64,000 nt of DNA from JALSNL01 sp036479585 (GCA_965224785.1 OZ245062.1:1550001-1614000), one strand, 5' to 3'; shown: positions 44,377-55,501, numbered from the stretch's first letter. Made by a program: numbers and translations. Notes: generated by a model from the letters alone, not told the origin.

Positions 44377-46869
44377 TTATTTTAGTAATATCATTCTTTT
44401 AGAATCAATAAAATTATTTGTATAAATTCTGTAAATATAAATTCCAGAATTTACTTTTTTGCCGAAATTATCTTTCCCATCCCAAGTTATTGTATACTGT
44501 CCCGAAGAATAATATTTGTTGGTCACAGTTCTAACAAGTTGTCCTAGTGTATTAAAAACCTCTAAACGTACATTTGATTTTTGTTGGACTCCAAATGAAA
44601 TTGTTGTTGATGGATTAAAAGGATTTGGGAAATTTTGCGATAAATAAAAATTATTTTTCAATTCATTTTGAGTTTCTACATCAGTTAGCGAAGATTGAAA
44701 ATTTGCAATAATATTTGTATTGGCATTTGGTGTAAATGTATAGATTGAGTTTGTCGAAACTATTACGTTATTTTCGCTCCAATTAAGAAATTTATTTCCA
44801 ACTTTAGATATAGCTTTTACTATAATTGGAATTCCTTTAAAATATTCTCCACTCCAAGGAAATTCTTTTACCTTTATTCGGTTTAATTTAACATATCCTT
44901 TATCACTATTATTTACATTTAAATTTAATTTTGCTACTCCCGCCAAACCAAACTCGTTAATAAAATGGTCTTGCATAGGAGAAATTCTAGCATTTGCAAA
45001 AGTCTTCATTCTGCTAACTTCATTATACCAATTAGTTAAATCATTTCCAGGGACTAAATGTGGTTCCCATCTAATAAAGTGTCGTAATATTTCTGGTGCA
45101 AATAAATTTTGCATTGAATCAATTTTTGAATTTACTACGGAAGCACTAAATATTGTATTTGTATAATCTGCAAATGTATTAATAAAAGTATACTTAAAAT
45201 TATTATTTTTTTTCAATCCGTTAAATAATGCTGATATAATATTTTTTGGATTGGTAATTATTTCAAACATATTAAGATTGTGATAATCATTAGCAAAAAG
45301 ATCAAAACCAAAATCTGTATCAAATAATATCCATCTCCATTTTCCCTCCCCTACTTTCGGACGCCAAACTCTTACATTATTAAAATACCAATCGTCATTT
45401 GCAAAATACATTTCAGAGATAAAATAATCAATCAAATTAGTTATTTCTATTTGACTTGCAACATAATCGTAATTCGACTGAATACTTAAATCATTATTCT
45501 CACAATAATCTAGAAGATTAAGGAAATTAGTACCATCACTCTCAAAAACATTACTAATTATTTTTAATAACTCAATATTTTTAGGATCTATATTTTGATG
45601 TTGAGCAATATAATCTTCATTTATTTTTTCCCTAACATTATATACCCCAAAATAATCACCATTCAAGAAAACATTTGAAGGAGTAAAAGCTAACTTCTCT
45701 AAGTCTAATGAATCAACCAAAGATTGCATTAAAGCATCTCTAAAATGTGTTAATCGATTATCATTACCAGAGTTTCTTAATACGAATGAATCATATTTAT
45801 TAGAAGACATACCATTGAATAAAGGAAAGTCTAAAGTTTTTGCACCATACTTACCCCTAGCCTTAAGTCTTAAAGATTTTTGTTTAAATAATGTTCTTGA
45901 ACAACCTCCAAATATTGCAACACCCATATTTTCATTAAATCCCAAAGTACCATCAGTATTAAAATACTCTATGTTTATTGGTCTTTCCCAAGGTTGACTC
46001 CAATTATTCGGGACATTACTACAATGCCAAGTTCTTCCGTTCACTCCAGTCACATAAATACCAATTTCATCATTGAAAAAATTATCTGGATTAGTTGAAA
46101 GTGAAATAACTGGAAATGTTGAACTTTCATTTATAAAATATGTATTTGTAAATACTTTGCTCGGAAGTGTTGTGCTAGTAAATGATTTTGCCCTTAAAAC
46201 TGTTGTCTGTGAAATACTTAGTGAAGTAGAAAATTGTGTTGAACTTTCTGTAGGTTCAGAACCATCAAGTGTGTAATAAATATTTGCTAGACCATAAGTT
46301 GTACTTAGAGAAACACTAACATTATTTGAATAAAATCCTCCAGCAATTGAAAAAACTGGTTCTTCCGAATAATTTCTGACTCCGCTAGTTGTATTGGCAC
46401 TTGCTGGAGTTGCAGTAGTATAGAGTAGCCATTCAGATATATTGTTTATATTTCTACCTAGAGATATATCTGTCTCTAATATTGCAGAATATACTTGATC
46501 AACTAATTGTCCAGTCGCATCACTTAGTACAATTATTTCGCCTGATGATTTTATTTTAAAATTAGTATGAAGTTCACTTCCGGCAATTGCTCTATTTTTA
46601 TTTGAAGCAAAGACAATCAAATAGTCACCCTTTAGTATGTCAACATTTGGGAATGTCCATTTTTGTCGCTTAGTAAGATCATCCGAAATTGTAAATCCAT
46701 TTAGATTTATTGTAGAACTTGTTGGGTTATATATTTCAATCCAATCTGAATAATCACCATCTGTATCTTGCAGAACAGTAGAGTTTGAACTCATCAGTTC
46801 GTTTATTATTACGGTTTGCGAAAAAAGATTTGTGAAGATAAAAAACAGTATAAGTATTAAATTTTTCAT
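44377..46869 (-). CDS. secreted lamin-tail/CotH-kinase protein with sorting domain (paralogue 1)
   Basis: 830 residues. Order: signal peptide (LILILFFIFTNLFSQ); lamin-tail domain (about 18-125, VIINELMSSNSTVLQDTDGDYSDWIEIYNP); chitobiase C-terminal-like domain (about 168-245, IYYTLDGSEPT); CotH domain (about 250-620, with FLNGDYFGVYNVREKINEDY and KWRWILFDTDFGFD); a domain shared by the paralogues (VKLNRIKVKEFPWSGEYFKG); and a type IX-like sorting domain (FYLSQNFPNPFNPSTTI...SGIYIYRIY). CotH domains phosphorylate proteins in spore coats; here the secreted substrate is unknown. Confidence 0.88.
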   Translation of the reverse strand: MKNLILILFFIFTNLFSQTVIINELMSSNSTVLQDTDGDYSDWIEIYNPTSSTINLNGFTISDDLTKRQKWTFPNVDILKGDYLIVFASNKNRAIAGSELHTNFKIKSSGEIIVLSDATGQLVDQVYSAILETDISLGRNINNISEWLLYTTATPASANTTSGVRNYSEEPVFSIAGGFYSNNVSVSLSTTYGLANIYYTLDGSEPTESSTQFSTSLSISQTTVLRAKSFTSTTLPSKVFTNTYFINESSTFPVISLSTNPDNFFNDEIGIYVTGVNGRTWHCSNVPNNWSQPWERPINIEYFNTDGTLGFNENMGVAIFGGCSRTLFKQKSLRLKARGKYGAKTLDFPLFNGMSSNKYDSFVLRNSGNDNRLTHFRDALMQSLVDSLDLEKLAFTPSNVFLNGDYFGVYNVREKINEDYIAQHQNIDPKNIELLKIISNVFESDGTNFLNLLDYCENNDLSIQSNYDYVASQIEITNLIDYFISEMYFANDDWYFNNVRVWRPKVGEGKWRWILFDTDFGFDLFANDYHNLNMFEIITNPKNIISALFNGLKKNNNFKYTFINTFADYTNTIFSASVVNSKIDSMQNLFAPEILRHFIRWEPHLVPGNDLTNWYNEVSRMKTFANARISPMQDHFINEFGLAGVAKLNLNVNNSDKGYVKLNRIKVKEFPWSGEYFKGIPIIVKAISKVGNKFLNWSENNVIVSTNSIYTFTPNANTNIIANFQSSLTDVETQNELKNNFYLSQNFPNPFNPSTTISFGVQQKSNVRLEVFNTLGQLVRTVTNKYYSSGQYTITWDGKDNFGKKVNSGIYIYRIYTNNFIDSKRMILLK

Positions 46870-46920
46870 AATTACTAATTATAGATTTTAAAATTATTGC
46901 AAACAGCATCATTATTCATA

Positions 46921-46989
46921 ACTGATATATGATTCATTATGACACACTTTAATATAATAATCTCTAGTTGGAATAACATAAAAAGATAG
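46921..46989 (-). pseudogene. relic of a CotH/lamin-tail paralogue C-terminus
   Basis: The minus strand reads LSFYVIPTRDYYIKVCHNES, clearly the C-terminal motif LSFYDIPTGDYYIVVYHRNH of the paralogue ending at 49305. No surrounding frame is preserved. The rest of the 299-base gap (46870-47168) shows nothing else I can name. Confidence 0.7.
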
Positions 46990-47168
46990 CATACTTTTGC
47001 CATTTATATTGACTTTAATCCTTTAACTTAGCATTGTTTTTTTAGACTAAGTTTTCTTACGGATAGATTGCTATTCAGAAGTACAAGAGGAAAAGAAATA
47101 TTTCACACATAAATTCAAAACACTTTATCTAATATTTTTATCAATTGGAGAGCAGAGAAATCAAAACC

Positions 47169-49226
47169 TTATTTTAATAAAATCATTCTTTTAGAATCAA
47201 TAAAATTATTCGAAGAAAATCTATAAATATAAATTCCGGAATTTACTTTTTTGCCAAAGTTATCTTTTCCATTCCAAGTTATTGCATACTGTCCTGGTGA
47301 ATAATATTTATTGGTTATAGTTCTTACAAGTCGTCCAAGTGTATTAAAAACCTCTAGCCTAACATTTGATTTTTGTGGAACACCAAATGATATTGTTGTT
47401 GATGGATTAAAAGGATTTGGGAAATTTTGTGATAAATAAAATTCGTCAATTATTTCATTTTGCGTTTCAATATCGCCAGTTGGAGATTGAAAATTTGCGA
47501 CTAGATTATTTGAGGAGTTTGGCATAAATGTATAAATTGAATCTGAAGAAACAATTACACTATCCTCAATCCAATTAAGAAATTTATATCCTATCTTTGA
47601 TATAGCTTTTATTGTAATTGGAATTCCTTTAAAATATTCTCCACTCCATGGAAAATCTTTAACTCCAATTTTATTTATTTCTACTTCCCCACTATTTGGA
47701 TTATTAGTTGATAAATTTAATTTTGCAATTCCTTCTAGCTCAAATTCATTTACAAAATTATTTTGCATAAAACTAATTCTATGATTTGCAAAATATTTCA
47801 TAGTATCAATTTCAGCTTCCCATTCAGAATAACTTCCTCCCCATTTACCAAGATGACGGCCGATTTCATTTTGAATTAAATTTTTAATACTATCTATTTT
47901 TGAAGTAACTACTTCCTTTCTAAAAATTGAAATTGCTAAATCAGAAAATCTATTTATAAACTTTATTTTGAAAATTTCATTATTTAACAATCCCTTAAAA
48001 AATACAGATGAATATTTTTCATCATTTTTTACAAATTCAAGCATATTAACTTTTTCTTGATTTGGATAATCAAAACCAAATCCCCAATCAGTATCATAAA
48101 GTATCCATCGCCATTTTCCTTCAGTATTTTTTGGTCTCCAAAATTTTATATTACCCGGAAACCAATCAACATTAACAAAATATATTTGAGATAACATATA
48201 GTCAATGTAGTTATCTATTTCCATTTGGGTTGTTACAAACTCATAATTAGATTGTTCACTCAAATCATTATCACGGATAAAATTAAACAGATTTTCATAA
48301 TGTGAATTGTCTCCTTCTATAATATCATTCGTGTTTCCTAGCAAATCAATATAATTAACATCCACATCACCATGCTGTCCAACATAATACTTGTCAATAC
48401 GTTCCCTTATATTATGTATTCCCCAATATTCTCCATTTAAGAAAACAATTGAAGGTTGGTAAGCTTGTGTCTCAAGGTCTAGCTCCTCTACTAAAGAATG
48501 CATTAATGCATCTCTGAAAAATGTTCCGGGATTTTCATTTCCAGAATTTCTGAGTAAAATTCTTTTGAAGGAATCAAATGGTCTCTTCTTAAAGAATGAA
48601 AAATTTATACGCTCATTACCATATTTACTTCTTGCAAGTATCTTTAATGATTTTTGATTTTGCCTTCTTGAACAACCTCCGTATATTTGAACTCCAGCCT
48701 CCATATTGAAATTTAACAAACCATTAGAATTGAACATTGAGAAATTAATTGGTCTTTCCCAATTCTGATTGTAGTTAGCAATCTCTTCACAGTCACCTTC
48801 TATTCCATTTTTGCCTATAACATAAATCCCAATAAAGTCATTCCACAAATTTTTAGGATTGGTAGAAATAGAGAAAACTGGGAGTGTGCTTGTTTCATTT
48901 ATAAAATAAGTGTGTGTAGTTACTTTACTTGCTATTGTTCCACCACCATAAAACCTTGCTCTTATTACTTTTGTTTCATCAACAAGAATTGGTATTGAAT
49001 ATTTTATTGAGTTGGTAGTTGGTTCTGAACCGTCTGTTGTATAATAGATATCTGTATTTTCTGAATTTGAATTTAGGGCAACAGAAATCTCATTTGCATA
49101 GAAGCCTCCATCATTAGAAAAGATTGGGGTTTCAGAAAAAGAATTTAGATTTCCAATAGGAATTTGAGGCTGAGAAAAAATCATTGAAAATGAAATGAAG
49201 AAAAGTAATACTGTTAGAAATTTCAT
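47169..49226 (-). CDS. secreted CotH-kinase protein with sorting domain (paralogue 2, no lamin-tail)
   Basis: 685 residues. It has a signal peptide (TVLLFFISFSMIFSQ), then a chitobiase C-terminal-like domain (IYYTTDGSEPTTNSIKYS), the CotH domain (FLNGEYWGIHNIRERIDKYY, KWRWILYDTDWGFGFD), the shared VEINKIGVKDFPWSGEYFKG region and a sorting domain almost identical to paralogue 1. The lamin-tail domain found in the other members is absent, probably lost. Confidence 0.87.
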   Translation of the reverse strand: MKFLTVLLFFISFSMIFSQPQIPIGNLNSFSETPIFSNDGGFYANEISVALNSNSENTDIYYTTDGSEPTTNSIKYSIPILVDETKVIRARFYGGGTIASKVTTHTYFINETSTLPVFSISTNPKNLWNDFIGIYVIGKNGIEGDCEEIANYNQNWERPINFSMFNSNGLLNFNMEAGVQIYGGCSRRQNQKSLKILARSKYGNERINFSFFKKRPFDSFKRILLRNSGNENPGTFFRDALMHSLVEELDLETQAYQPSIVFLNGEYWGIHNIRERIDKYYVGQHGDVDVNYIDLLGNTNDIIEGDNSHYENLFNFIRDNDLSEQSNYEFVTTQMEIDNYIDYMLSQIYFVNVDWFPGNIKFWRPKNTEGKWRWILYDTDWGFGFDYPNQEKVNMLEFVKNDEKYSSVFFKGLLNNEIFKIKFINRFSDLAISIFRKEVVTSKIDSIKNLIQNEIGRHLGKWGGSYSEWEAEIDTMKYFANHRISFMQNNFVNEFELEGIAKLNLSTNNPNSGEVEINKIGVKDFPWSGEYFKGIPITIKAISKIGYKFLNWIEDSVIVSSDSIYTFMPNSSNNLVANFQSPTGDIETQNEIIDEFYLSQNFPNPFNPSTTISFGVPQKSNVRLEVFNTLGRLVRTITNKYYSPGQYAITWNGKDNFGKKVNSGIYIYRFSSNNFIDSKRMILLK

Positions 49227-49304
49227 TTGAATCTATCTAAGAATTACTAAAATTATTGTAATAAGAAAAATAAGAATAATAACTCTTAGAATATAGGGCA
49301 AATA

Positions 49305-52300
49305 TCACTCCACATGTATTGTGTTTGATGATAGCACAGGCAAGTGATTTCTATGATAAACTACGATATAATAATCTCCAGTTGGAATATCATAAAAAGA
49401 CAAATCACTTAAACCATCCAAATCAACTATGCTCCCATCTTGTTTTAAAAATGCTCCCCTTGTATAAACTATTGTTGGAGAAGTAATGGTATTCCTTAAC
49501 TCAACCAAAACCCAATCTACTATCCCTGAGCTTGGAAGTTCAAGTACTTCTTCACCTCCAGTATAATTCCAAGGTGTTGTGTTAAATGGTTGCGTCTTTG
49601 GGAAACTAGTAAGTTGAGATACATCAGTAACCATAGTACTTGCACTACTATAAGCTCCTTCTATAAAAATATTTATTTCTAGTTTAGATTGTTTCTGTAA
49701 ACATCCATTTACGACTCCGGGTGTTCCGCCACTTACAATTGACGCACACCAATTTACTCCGAAATCATTATTCAAATCCGGATGTTTTAATTCTAAGGTT
49801 GGTCCTCCTCCAGCCGGAGAAGTGGGCCAAGGAGTTATTACTCTATAATGTATAGTGTCTATCAAATCTTCTGCTTGGTTATATAGTCTTATTAGTTCTC
49901 CATCATTGCTAAATTTCCATCCATCAAAACCTCCCACTACATTTGTAACACCCGAATGAACACTACTGAACTCTGTAAGGCTTTCTGCTAATACTAAATA
50001 TTCTCCTCCAACTAGACTTGTTGATTGAGGAATTGTAAAAACATCTTCATCTTTAGAATCCTTAAATATCCATCCAGAAACATCTACAGTTTCTGTTGAG
50101 TTATTATATAATTCAACCCAATCTCCTGAGTTACTACTTCCATCTGAATTATAGTTTATTTCATTCATTATAATAGAATAGGCAATATCACTTTCTTGAA
50201 ATACTGCTGTAAGATTATTTGTAGACGTTGGAATATGTGTAATAATTTTTGAAGATGAAGTTACATCTCCAGTCCAACCGACAAACTTATAACCAGCTCT
50301 TGGTACTGCTTCTAAAGTTATTGGAACTCCTTGAAAGTATTCTCCACTCCATGGAAAATCTTTTACGGTTATTCTGTTTAGCTTTATATAACCATTATCA
50401 TTGTTGGTTACATTCAAGTTCAACTCGGCAATACCAGTCAAACCAAACTCACTTATAAAATGTCCTTGCATAGAAGTAATTCTATTGTTCGCAAAAATCC
50501 TTAAGGTTTCAACTTGGTCTGCCCACCAATATGAATTGCCATGCCATTTCATATTATGTCTTGTTATCTCTGGCGAAATAAGAGTAGATATAGAATCTAT
50601 TACTGAAACAACTTTTGCTGCTTTAAATATTGTGTTTGAATAATCAGCAAAAGTATTAATGAACAAATTTTCAAACTCAAGATTATCCAACAAACCGTTA
50701 ATAATTTCCGAGCCACTTCTAGAAGGATTAGTAACTCGATCAATCATATCATAAGTATATTCAGTTACATCATTATATCCGAATCCAAAATCTGTATCAA
50801 AAAGTAACCATCTCCATTTACCATCAACTGTTCTTGGTCGCCAAAATTTTATGTTCATCGGCTGCCAATCTCTATTGTTAAAGTACATTTCAGAAATCAT
50901 ATAATCGGTGTAGTTTTCAATTTCCATTTGAGTTAAAACATATTCATAATTTGCTTGAATGCTCAATGGATTATTAACTATATATGATTGCATATTTAAG
51001 TAATGATTTGCATCACCTTCTTTTGGACTTAAATCACCATCCAACAGATCTAAATTATTTGGATCAACATTGTTATACTGTGCAATATAATCTTTATCAT
51101 TCCTTTCTCTTAAATTATGAATCCCCCAGTATTCATTATTCAAAAACATTACTGTAGGTTGGTATGCTAAAGTTTCAAGATCTAAAGTCTCAACTAATGT
51201 CTGCATCATTCCATCACGCATCATTGTAAAACCTTCCCAATCATTGCCAGAGTTTCTTAGTAGGAACGATTCATAAGAAGTAAATTCTCTATTATTAAAT
51301 AATGGATATAAAACTTTTGATGCACCATACGTTCCTCTTGCTTTTATTCGTAAAGACTTTTGAGCAAAGCCTCCAGTATAACATCCGCCATTTATTTTAA
51401 CTCCAGCATCCATGCTAAATAGTTTTTGTCCATTTGGTTCATACATTGCTACATGTATTGGTCGTTCCCAAATTTGATTATAATTTGCGGAAACTCCACA
51501 ACTTGGGTCATAATATCCATTTGTTCCAACAACATAAATCCCAATATTATCATCCCACAAATTGGCTGGATTTGTTGAGATAGAAAAAACCGGAAGTGTG
51601 CTACTTTCATTTAGGAAAAAAGTATTTGTAATTATTTTACTTGGAATTGTATTTACGGAAAAAGATTTTGCACGTATAACTTTTGTTGTTACAATATTGA
51701 TTGAAGAAGAATATAAAGTTGAACTTGATGTTGGTTCAGAACCATCTGTAGTGTAATAAATATCTGCTGTATCTGCTGGCGTACTTAATACAACTGAAGC
51801 ACTACCAGCATAAAATCCTCCATCTATTGAGAAAATAGGATCTTCTGAGTAACTACCAATGCCAGTTCCTGTATTTGCACTGCCAGGTGTTGCTTGTCCT
51901 AAACCAAAGAAAAGCCATTCTGAAGGATTGGCTAAATTTCTGCCTAACGATACATCTGTTTGAATTATTGTTGAATCTACTTGCTCAACAATTTGTCCAG
52001 TTGCATCACTCAGCGTAATAATTTCTCCATTACCGCTAATCTTAAAATTAGTGTGAAGTTCTTCATTTATGCTTGCACTTTTAGATGCAAATAATAGAAG
52101 ATAGCTATCCGCTGTTAATTCAATATTTGGGAATGTCCATTTTTGATAATTCGTAGTATCATCTGTAATTGTAAAACCATTTAGATTTATAGTTGTATCC
52201 TGAGGATTGTAAATCTCAATCCAATCCGAAGACTTACCGTAACTATCTAATATCGTTGTATTATTTGAACTCATTAACTCATTAATAATTACTGATTGTG

Positions 52301-52349
52301 AAAATATAATTGTATTAGCAAAGAAAAATATTACAAGTATAACTTTCAT
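49305..52349 (-). CDS. secreted lamin-tail/CotH-kinase protein without sorting domain (paralogue 3)
   Basis: 1014 residues from the ATG at 52349 (an ATG four codons earlier is possible). Order: signal peptide (VILVIFFFANTIIFSQ), lamin-tail 1, chitobiase-like, CotH domain (FLNNEYWGIHNLRERNDKDY, KWRWLLFDTDFGFG), VKLNRITVKDFPWSGEYFQG, a second lamin-tail (IIMNEINYNSDGSSNSGDWVELYN), and a final domain ending YYIVVYHRNHLPVLSSNTIHVE. In other Bacteroidota proteins this domain continues into further sequence and a sorting domain; here both are missing, so retention outside the cell is uncertain. Confidence 0.87.
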   Translation of the reverse strand: MKVILVIFFFANTIIFSQSVIINELMSSNNTTILDSYGKSSDWIEIYNPQDTTINLNGFTITDDTTNYQKWTFPNIELTADSYLLLFASKSASINEELHTNFKISGNGEIITLSDATGQIVEQVDSTIIQTDVSLGRNLANPSEWLFFGLGQATPGSANTGTGIGSYSEDPIFSIDGGFYAGSASVVLSTPADTADIYYTTDGSEPTSSSTLYSSSINIVTTKVIRAKSFSVNTIPSKIITNTFFLNESSTLPVFSISTNPANLWDDNIGIYVVGTNGYYDPSCGVSANYNQIWERPIHVAMYEPNGQKLFSMDAGVKINGGCYTGGFAQKSLRIKARGTYGASKVLYPLFNNREFTSYESFLLRNSGNDWEGFTMMRDGMMQTLVETLDLETLAYQPTVMFLNNEYWGIHNLRERNDKDYIAQYNNVDPNNLDLLDGDLSPKEGDANHYLNMQSYIVNNPLSIQANYEYVLTQMEIENYTDYMISEMYFNNRDWQPMNIKFWRPRTVDGKWRWLLFDTDFGFGYNDVTEYTYDMIDRVTNPSRSGSEIINGLLDNLEFENLFINTFADYSNTIFKAAKVVSVIDSISTLISPEITRHNMKWHGNSYWWADQVETLRIFANNRITSMQGHFISEFGLTGIAELNLNVTNNDNGYIKLNRITVKDFPWSGEYFQGVPITLEAVPRAGYKFVGWTGDVTSSSKIITHIPTSTNNLTAVFQESDIAYSIIMNEINYNSDGSSNSGDWVELYNNSTETVDVSGWIFKDSKDEDVFTIPQSTSLVGGEYLVLAESLTEFSSVHSGVTNVVGGFDGWKFSNDGELIRLYNQAEDLIDTIHYRVITPWPTSPAGGGPTLELKHPDLNNDFGVNWCASIVSGGTPGVVNGCLQKQSKLEINIFIEGAYSSASTMVTDVSQLTSFPKTQPFNTTPWNYTGGEEVLELPSSGIVDWVLVELRNTITSPTIVYTRGAFLKQDGSIVDLDGLSDLSFYDIPTGDYYIVVYHRNHLPVLSSNTIHVE

Positions 52350-52436
52350 GTTTAGTACCATTTTAAGTTAATAAAGAATTACAAAACTAACGAATAATAA
52401 AATAAGAATAATAGTTCTTAGATTATAGTGCAAATA

Positions 52437-55400
52437 TTACTCAACATAAACAGTTGTTGCAGATAGCACAGACAAATGATTTCTATGATAGACTACTATA
52501 TAATAGTCTCCAGTTGGTAAATCGTAAAAAGCCAATTCACTTTCTCCATCCAAATCAACTATGCTCCCATCTTGTTTTAGGAATGCTCCCCTTTGCTGAA
52601 CTTTTGTACTTGCTGCAATTCCAGTTCTAAGTTCTACCAAAATCCAATCTGCTATTTCAGCATTTGGCAGCTCACTTATTTCTTCAACTCCAGTATAATT
52701 CCAAGGTGCAGTGTTAAATGGTTGTATCTTTGCAAAACTTGTTAGTTGAGATACATCAGTAGTCATAGTACTTGTACCATTATAGGCTCCTTCTATAAAA
52801 ATATTTACATCCAGCTTCGATTGTTTCTGTAAACATCCATTTACAACTCCGGGTGTTCCGCCACTTACAATTGATGCACACCAATTTACTCCAAAATTAT
52901 TATTCAAATCTGGGTGTTTTAATTCTAAGGTTGGGCCTCCTCCAGCCGGAGTTGTTGGCCAAGGTGTTATTGCTCTATAGTGTACTGTATCAATTAAGTC
53001 TTCAGCTTGGTTATATAATCTAATTAGTTCTCCATCATTGCTAAATTTCCACCCATCAAAACCTCCAACTACATTTGTAACACTCGAATGAACACTACTA
53101 AACTCTGTAAGATTTTCTGCTAGTACTAAATACTCTCCTCCAACTAAACTTGTTGATTGAGGAATCGTAAAAACATCTTCATCTTTTGAATCCTTAAATA
53201 TCCATCCGGAAATATTAACTATTTCTGTTGAGCTATTATACAATTCAACCCAATCCCCAGAATTTGGAGTGGTTGGAGAATTATAATTTATTTCATTCAT
53301 TATAATCGAATAGGCTTCATCACTTTCTTGAAAAACTGCGGTAAGATTATTGGTAGTTGTTGGTGTATGTGTAATAGTCTTTGAGTTTGAAGTTACATCT
53401 CCAGTCCAACCAACAAATTTATAACCAGCTCTTGGTACAGCTTCTAAAGTTATTGGTACTCCTTGAAAGTATTCTCCACTCCACGGGAAATCTTTTACGG
53501 TTATTCTGTTTAACTTTATGTAACCTCTATCATTGTTGGTTACGTCCAAGTACAAATCTGCAACTCCAGTTAAATTAAATTCATCAATAAAGTGTCCTTG
53601 TGCTGGAGCAATTCTAGTATTTACAAATGTTCTAATTCTATTTATTTCATCGTACCAATGTGTCAAATCATTTCCTGGAACTAAGTCGGGTGACCATCTA
53701 TTAAATTGTCTTAATATTTCCGGTGCAAATAAGTTCTACATTGTATCAATTTTTGCATTTACAGTTGCTGCACTAAAAATAGTATTTGCATAGTCTGCAA
53801 AAGTATTAATAAATCTTTCTTTAAATCCATCATTCTCAATTAAAACATTAAATATTGTTGAAAGAAAAATATTATCATCAGTTACTACGTGAAACATATC
53901 AAAGTTATATGTTGGATCTCCAGGAACTCCCATTATATCAAAGCAATCATCAGTGTCATATAGAATCCATCTCCATTTGCCATCAACAGTTCTTGGTCTC
54001 CAGTACTTCATATTACTCGGCCACCAATCTCTATTTGTCAAATACATTTCGGTCGTTAAATAATCTATATAATTATCTATTTCCATTTGACTTGCTACAT
54101 AATCATAATTAGACTGAATACTTAAATCGTTATTCTCACAATAATCTAAAAGATCATAAAAATGATCATCATCTCCTTCTATTTCAATTATCCAAGTTCC
54201 TAATAAATCTATATTTTCTGGATCAATATTTCTATTCTGTGCTAAATAATGTTTACTTACTCTTTCTCTAATATTATATATTCCCAATACTCTCCATTTA
54301 GAAATACTATTGATGGTTCAAAGGCTAATTGTTCTATATCTAAAGACCTTACTAAGGAATGTGACAAAGCATCTCTGAAATGCGTTAAATTATTATCATT
54401 CCCGGAGTTTCTTAAAATAAAAGTTTCATACTCAGTAAAAGGCAAGTCATTAAATAAAGGATAATCTAACTTACTTGCTCCGTACTTTCCTCTTGCTTTA
54501 AATTTTAATGACTTTTGATCAAAAAGAGTTCTTGTACATCCTCCAAATATTCCAACTCCTAATCCTTCACTAAATTCTAGCGTACCATTAGTATTAAAGA
54601 ACTCCATATTAATTGGTCGCTCCCAAGGTTGATTCCAATTTACTGGAACATCACTACAATGTCCCGTGATTCCATTAACTCCTTCAACATAAATACCAGT
54701 TTCTTCGTGAAAAAAATTATCAGGATGTGTTGAAAGGGATATAATGGGAAAGGTAGAACTTTCATTAATAAAGAATGTATGCGTAACTACTTTGCTTGGA
54801 AGTGTACCAGTAGTAAATGACTTTGCTTTTAATACTTTTGTTTGTGAAATATTTATTGACGTCGAATACAAGTCGGAACTTGTTGTAGGATCAGAGCCAT
54901 CTAGAGTATAATAAATATTTGCTAGACCAGAAAGCGTACTAAGTGAGACACTAACACTATTTGAATAGAATCCACCAACAGAAGAGAAAACTGGATCTTC
55001 AGAATAACTTCCACTTCCAGTTCCGGTATTTGCATTGCCTGGAGTGGCTTCTCCTAACTCATAGAAAAGCCATTCAGATGAATTGCTAATGTTCCGACCT
55101 AGTGAAACATCTGAAAGGATTACAGTAGCATTAACTTGATCAACAATTTGTGCTGAAGCATCACTTAGAATAATTGTTTCACCACTACTACTAATCTTAA
55201 AATTTGTATGTAGCTCTCCGGAAGTTCTATTTTCATCAGAAGCAAAAACAATTAAATATTCATCTGCTGACAAATCAATATTTGGGAATGTCCATTTTTG
55301 TGGTTCTGTTAAATCATCTGAGATTGTAAAACCATTTAGATTGATGGTTGAACTTGTAGGATTATGAATTTCAATCCAATCTGAATATTCCCCATCCTCA

Positions 55401-55501
55401 TCTTGAAGAACTGTTGAGTTGGAACTCATCAATTCATTTACAATTACTGATTGTGAAAAAATATATGTGGAAATAAGAAGTAAAAATATTAATGTTTTCA
55501 A
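52437..55501 (-). pseudogene. broken lamin-tail/CotH-kinase gene (paralogue 4)
   Basis: The reading begins at 55501 with a signal peptide and lamin-tail domain and reaches FLNGEYW in the CotH domain near 54290. There one G of a GGGG run (as in intact copies) is missing, changing frame. The other frame continues GIYNIRERVSKHY to KIDTM, then TAG at 53736-53738 where paralogue 1 has CAG (SMQNLFAPEIL). The same frame reopens and runs through NRIRTFVNTRIAPAQG and the second lamin-tail domain to LSATTVYVE at 52437. Two small lesions therefore split one 1021-codon gene. It may be a recent pseudogene or contain sequence errors. Confidence 0.8.

Noticed and set aside
52437..55501. Phase variation at the broken CotH gene
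   Set aside because: The run involved is only three or four G and the second lesion is a stop codon, which simple slippage would not reverse.
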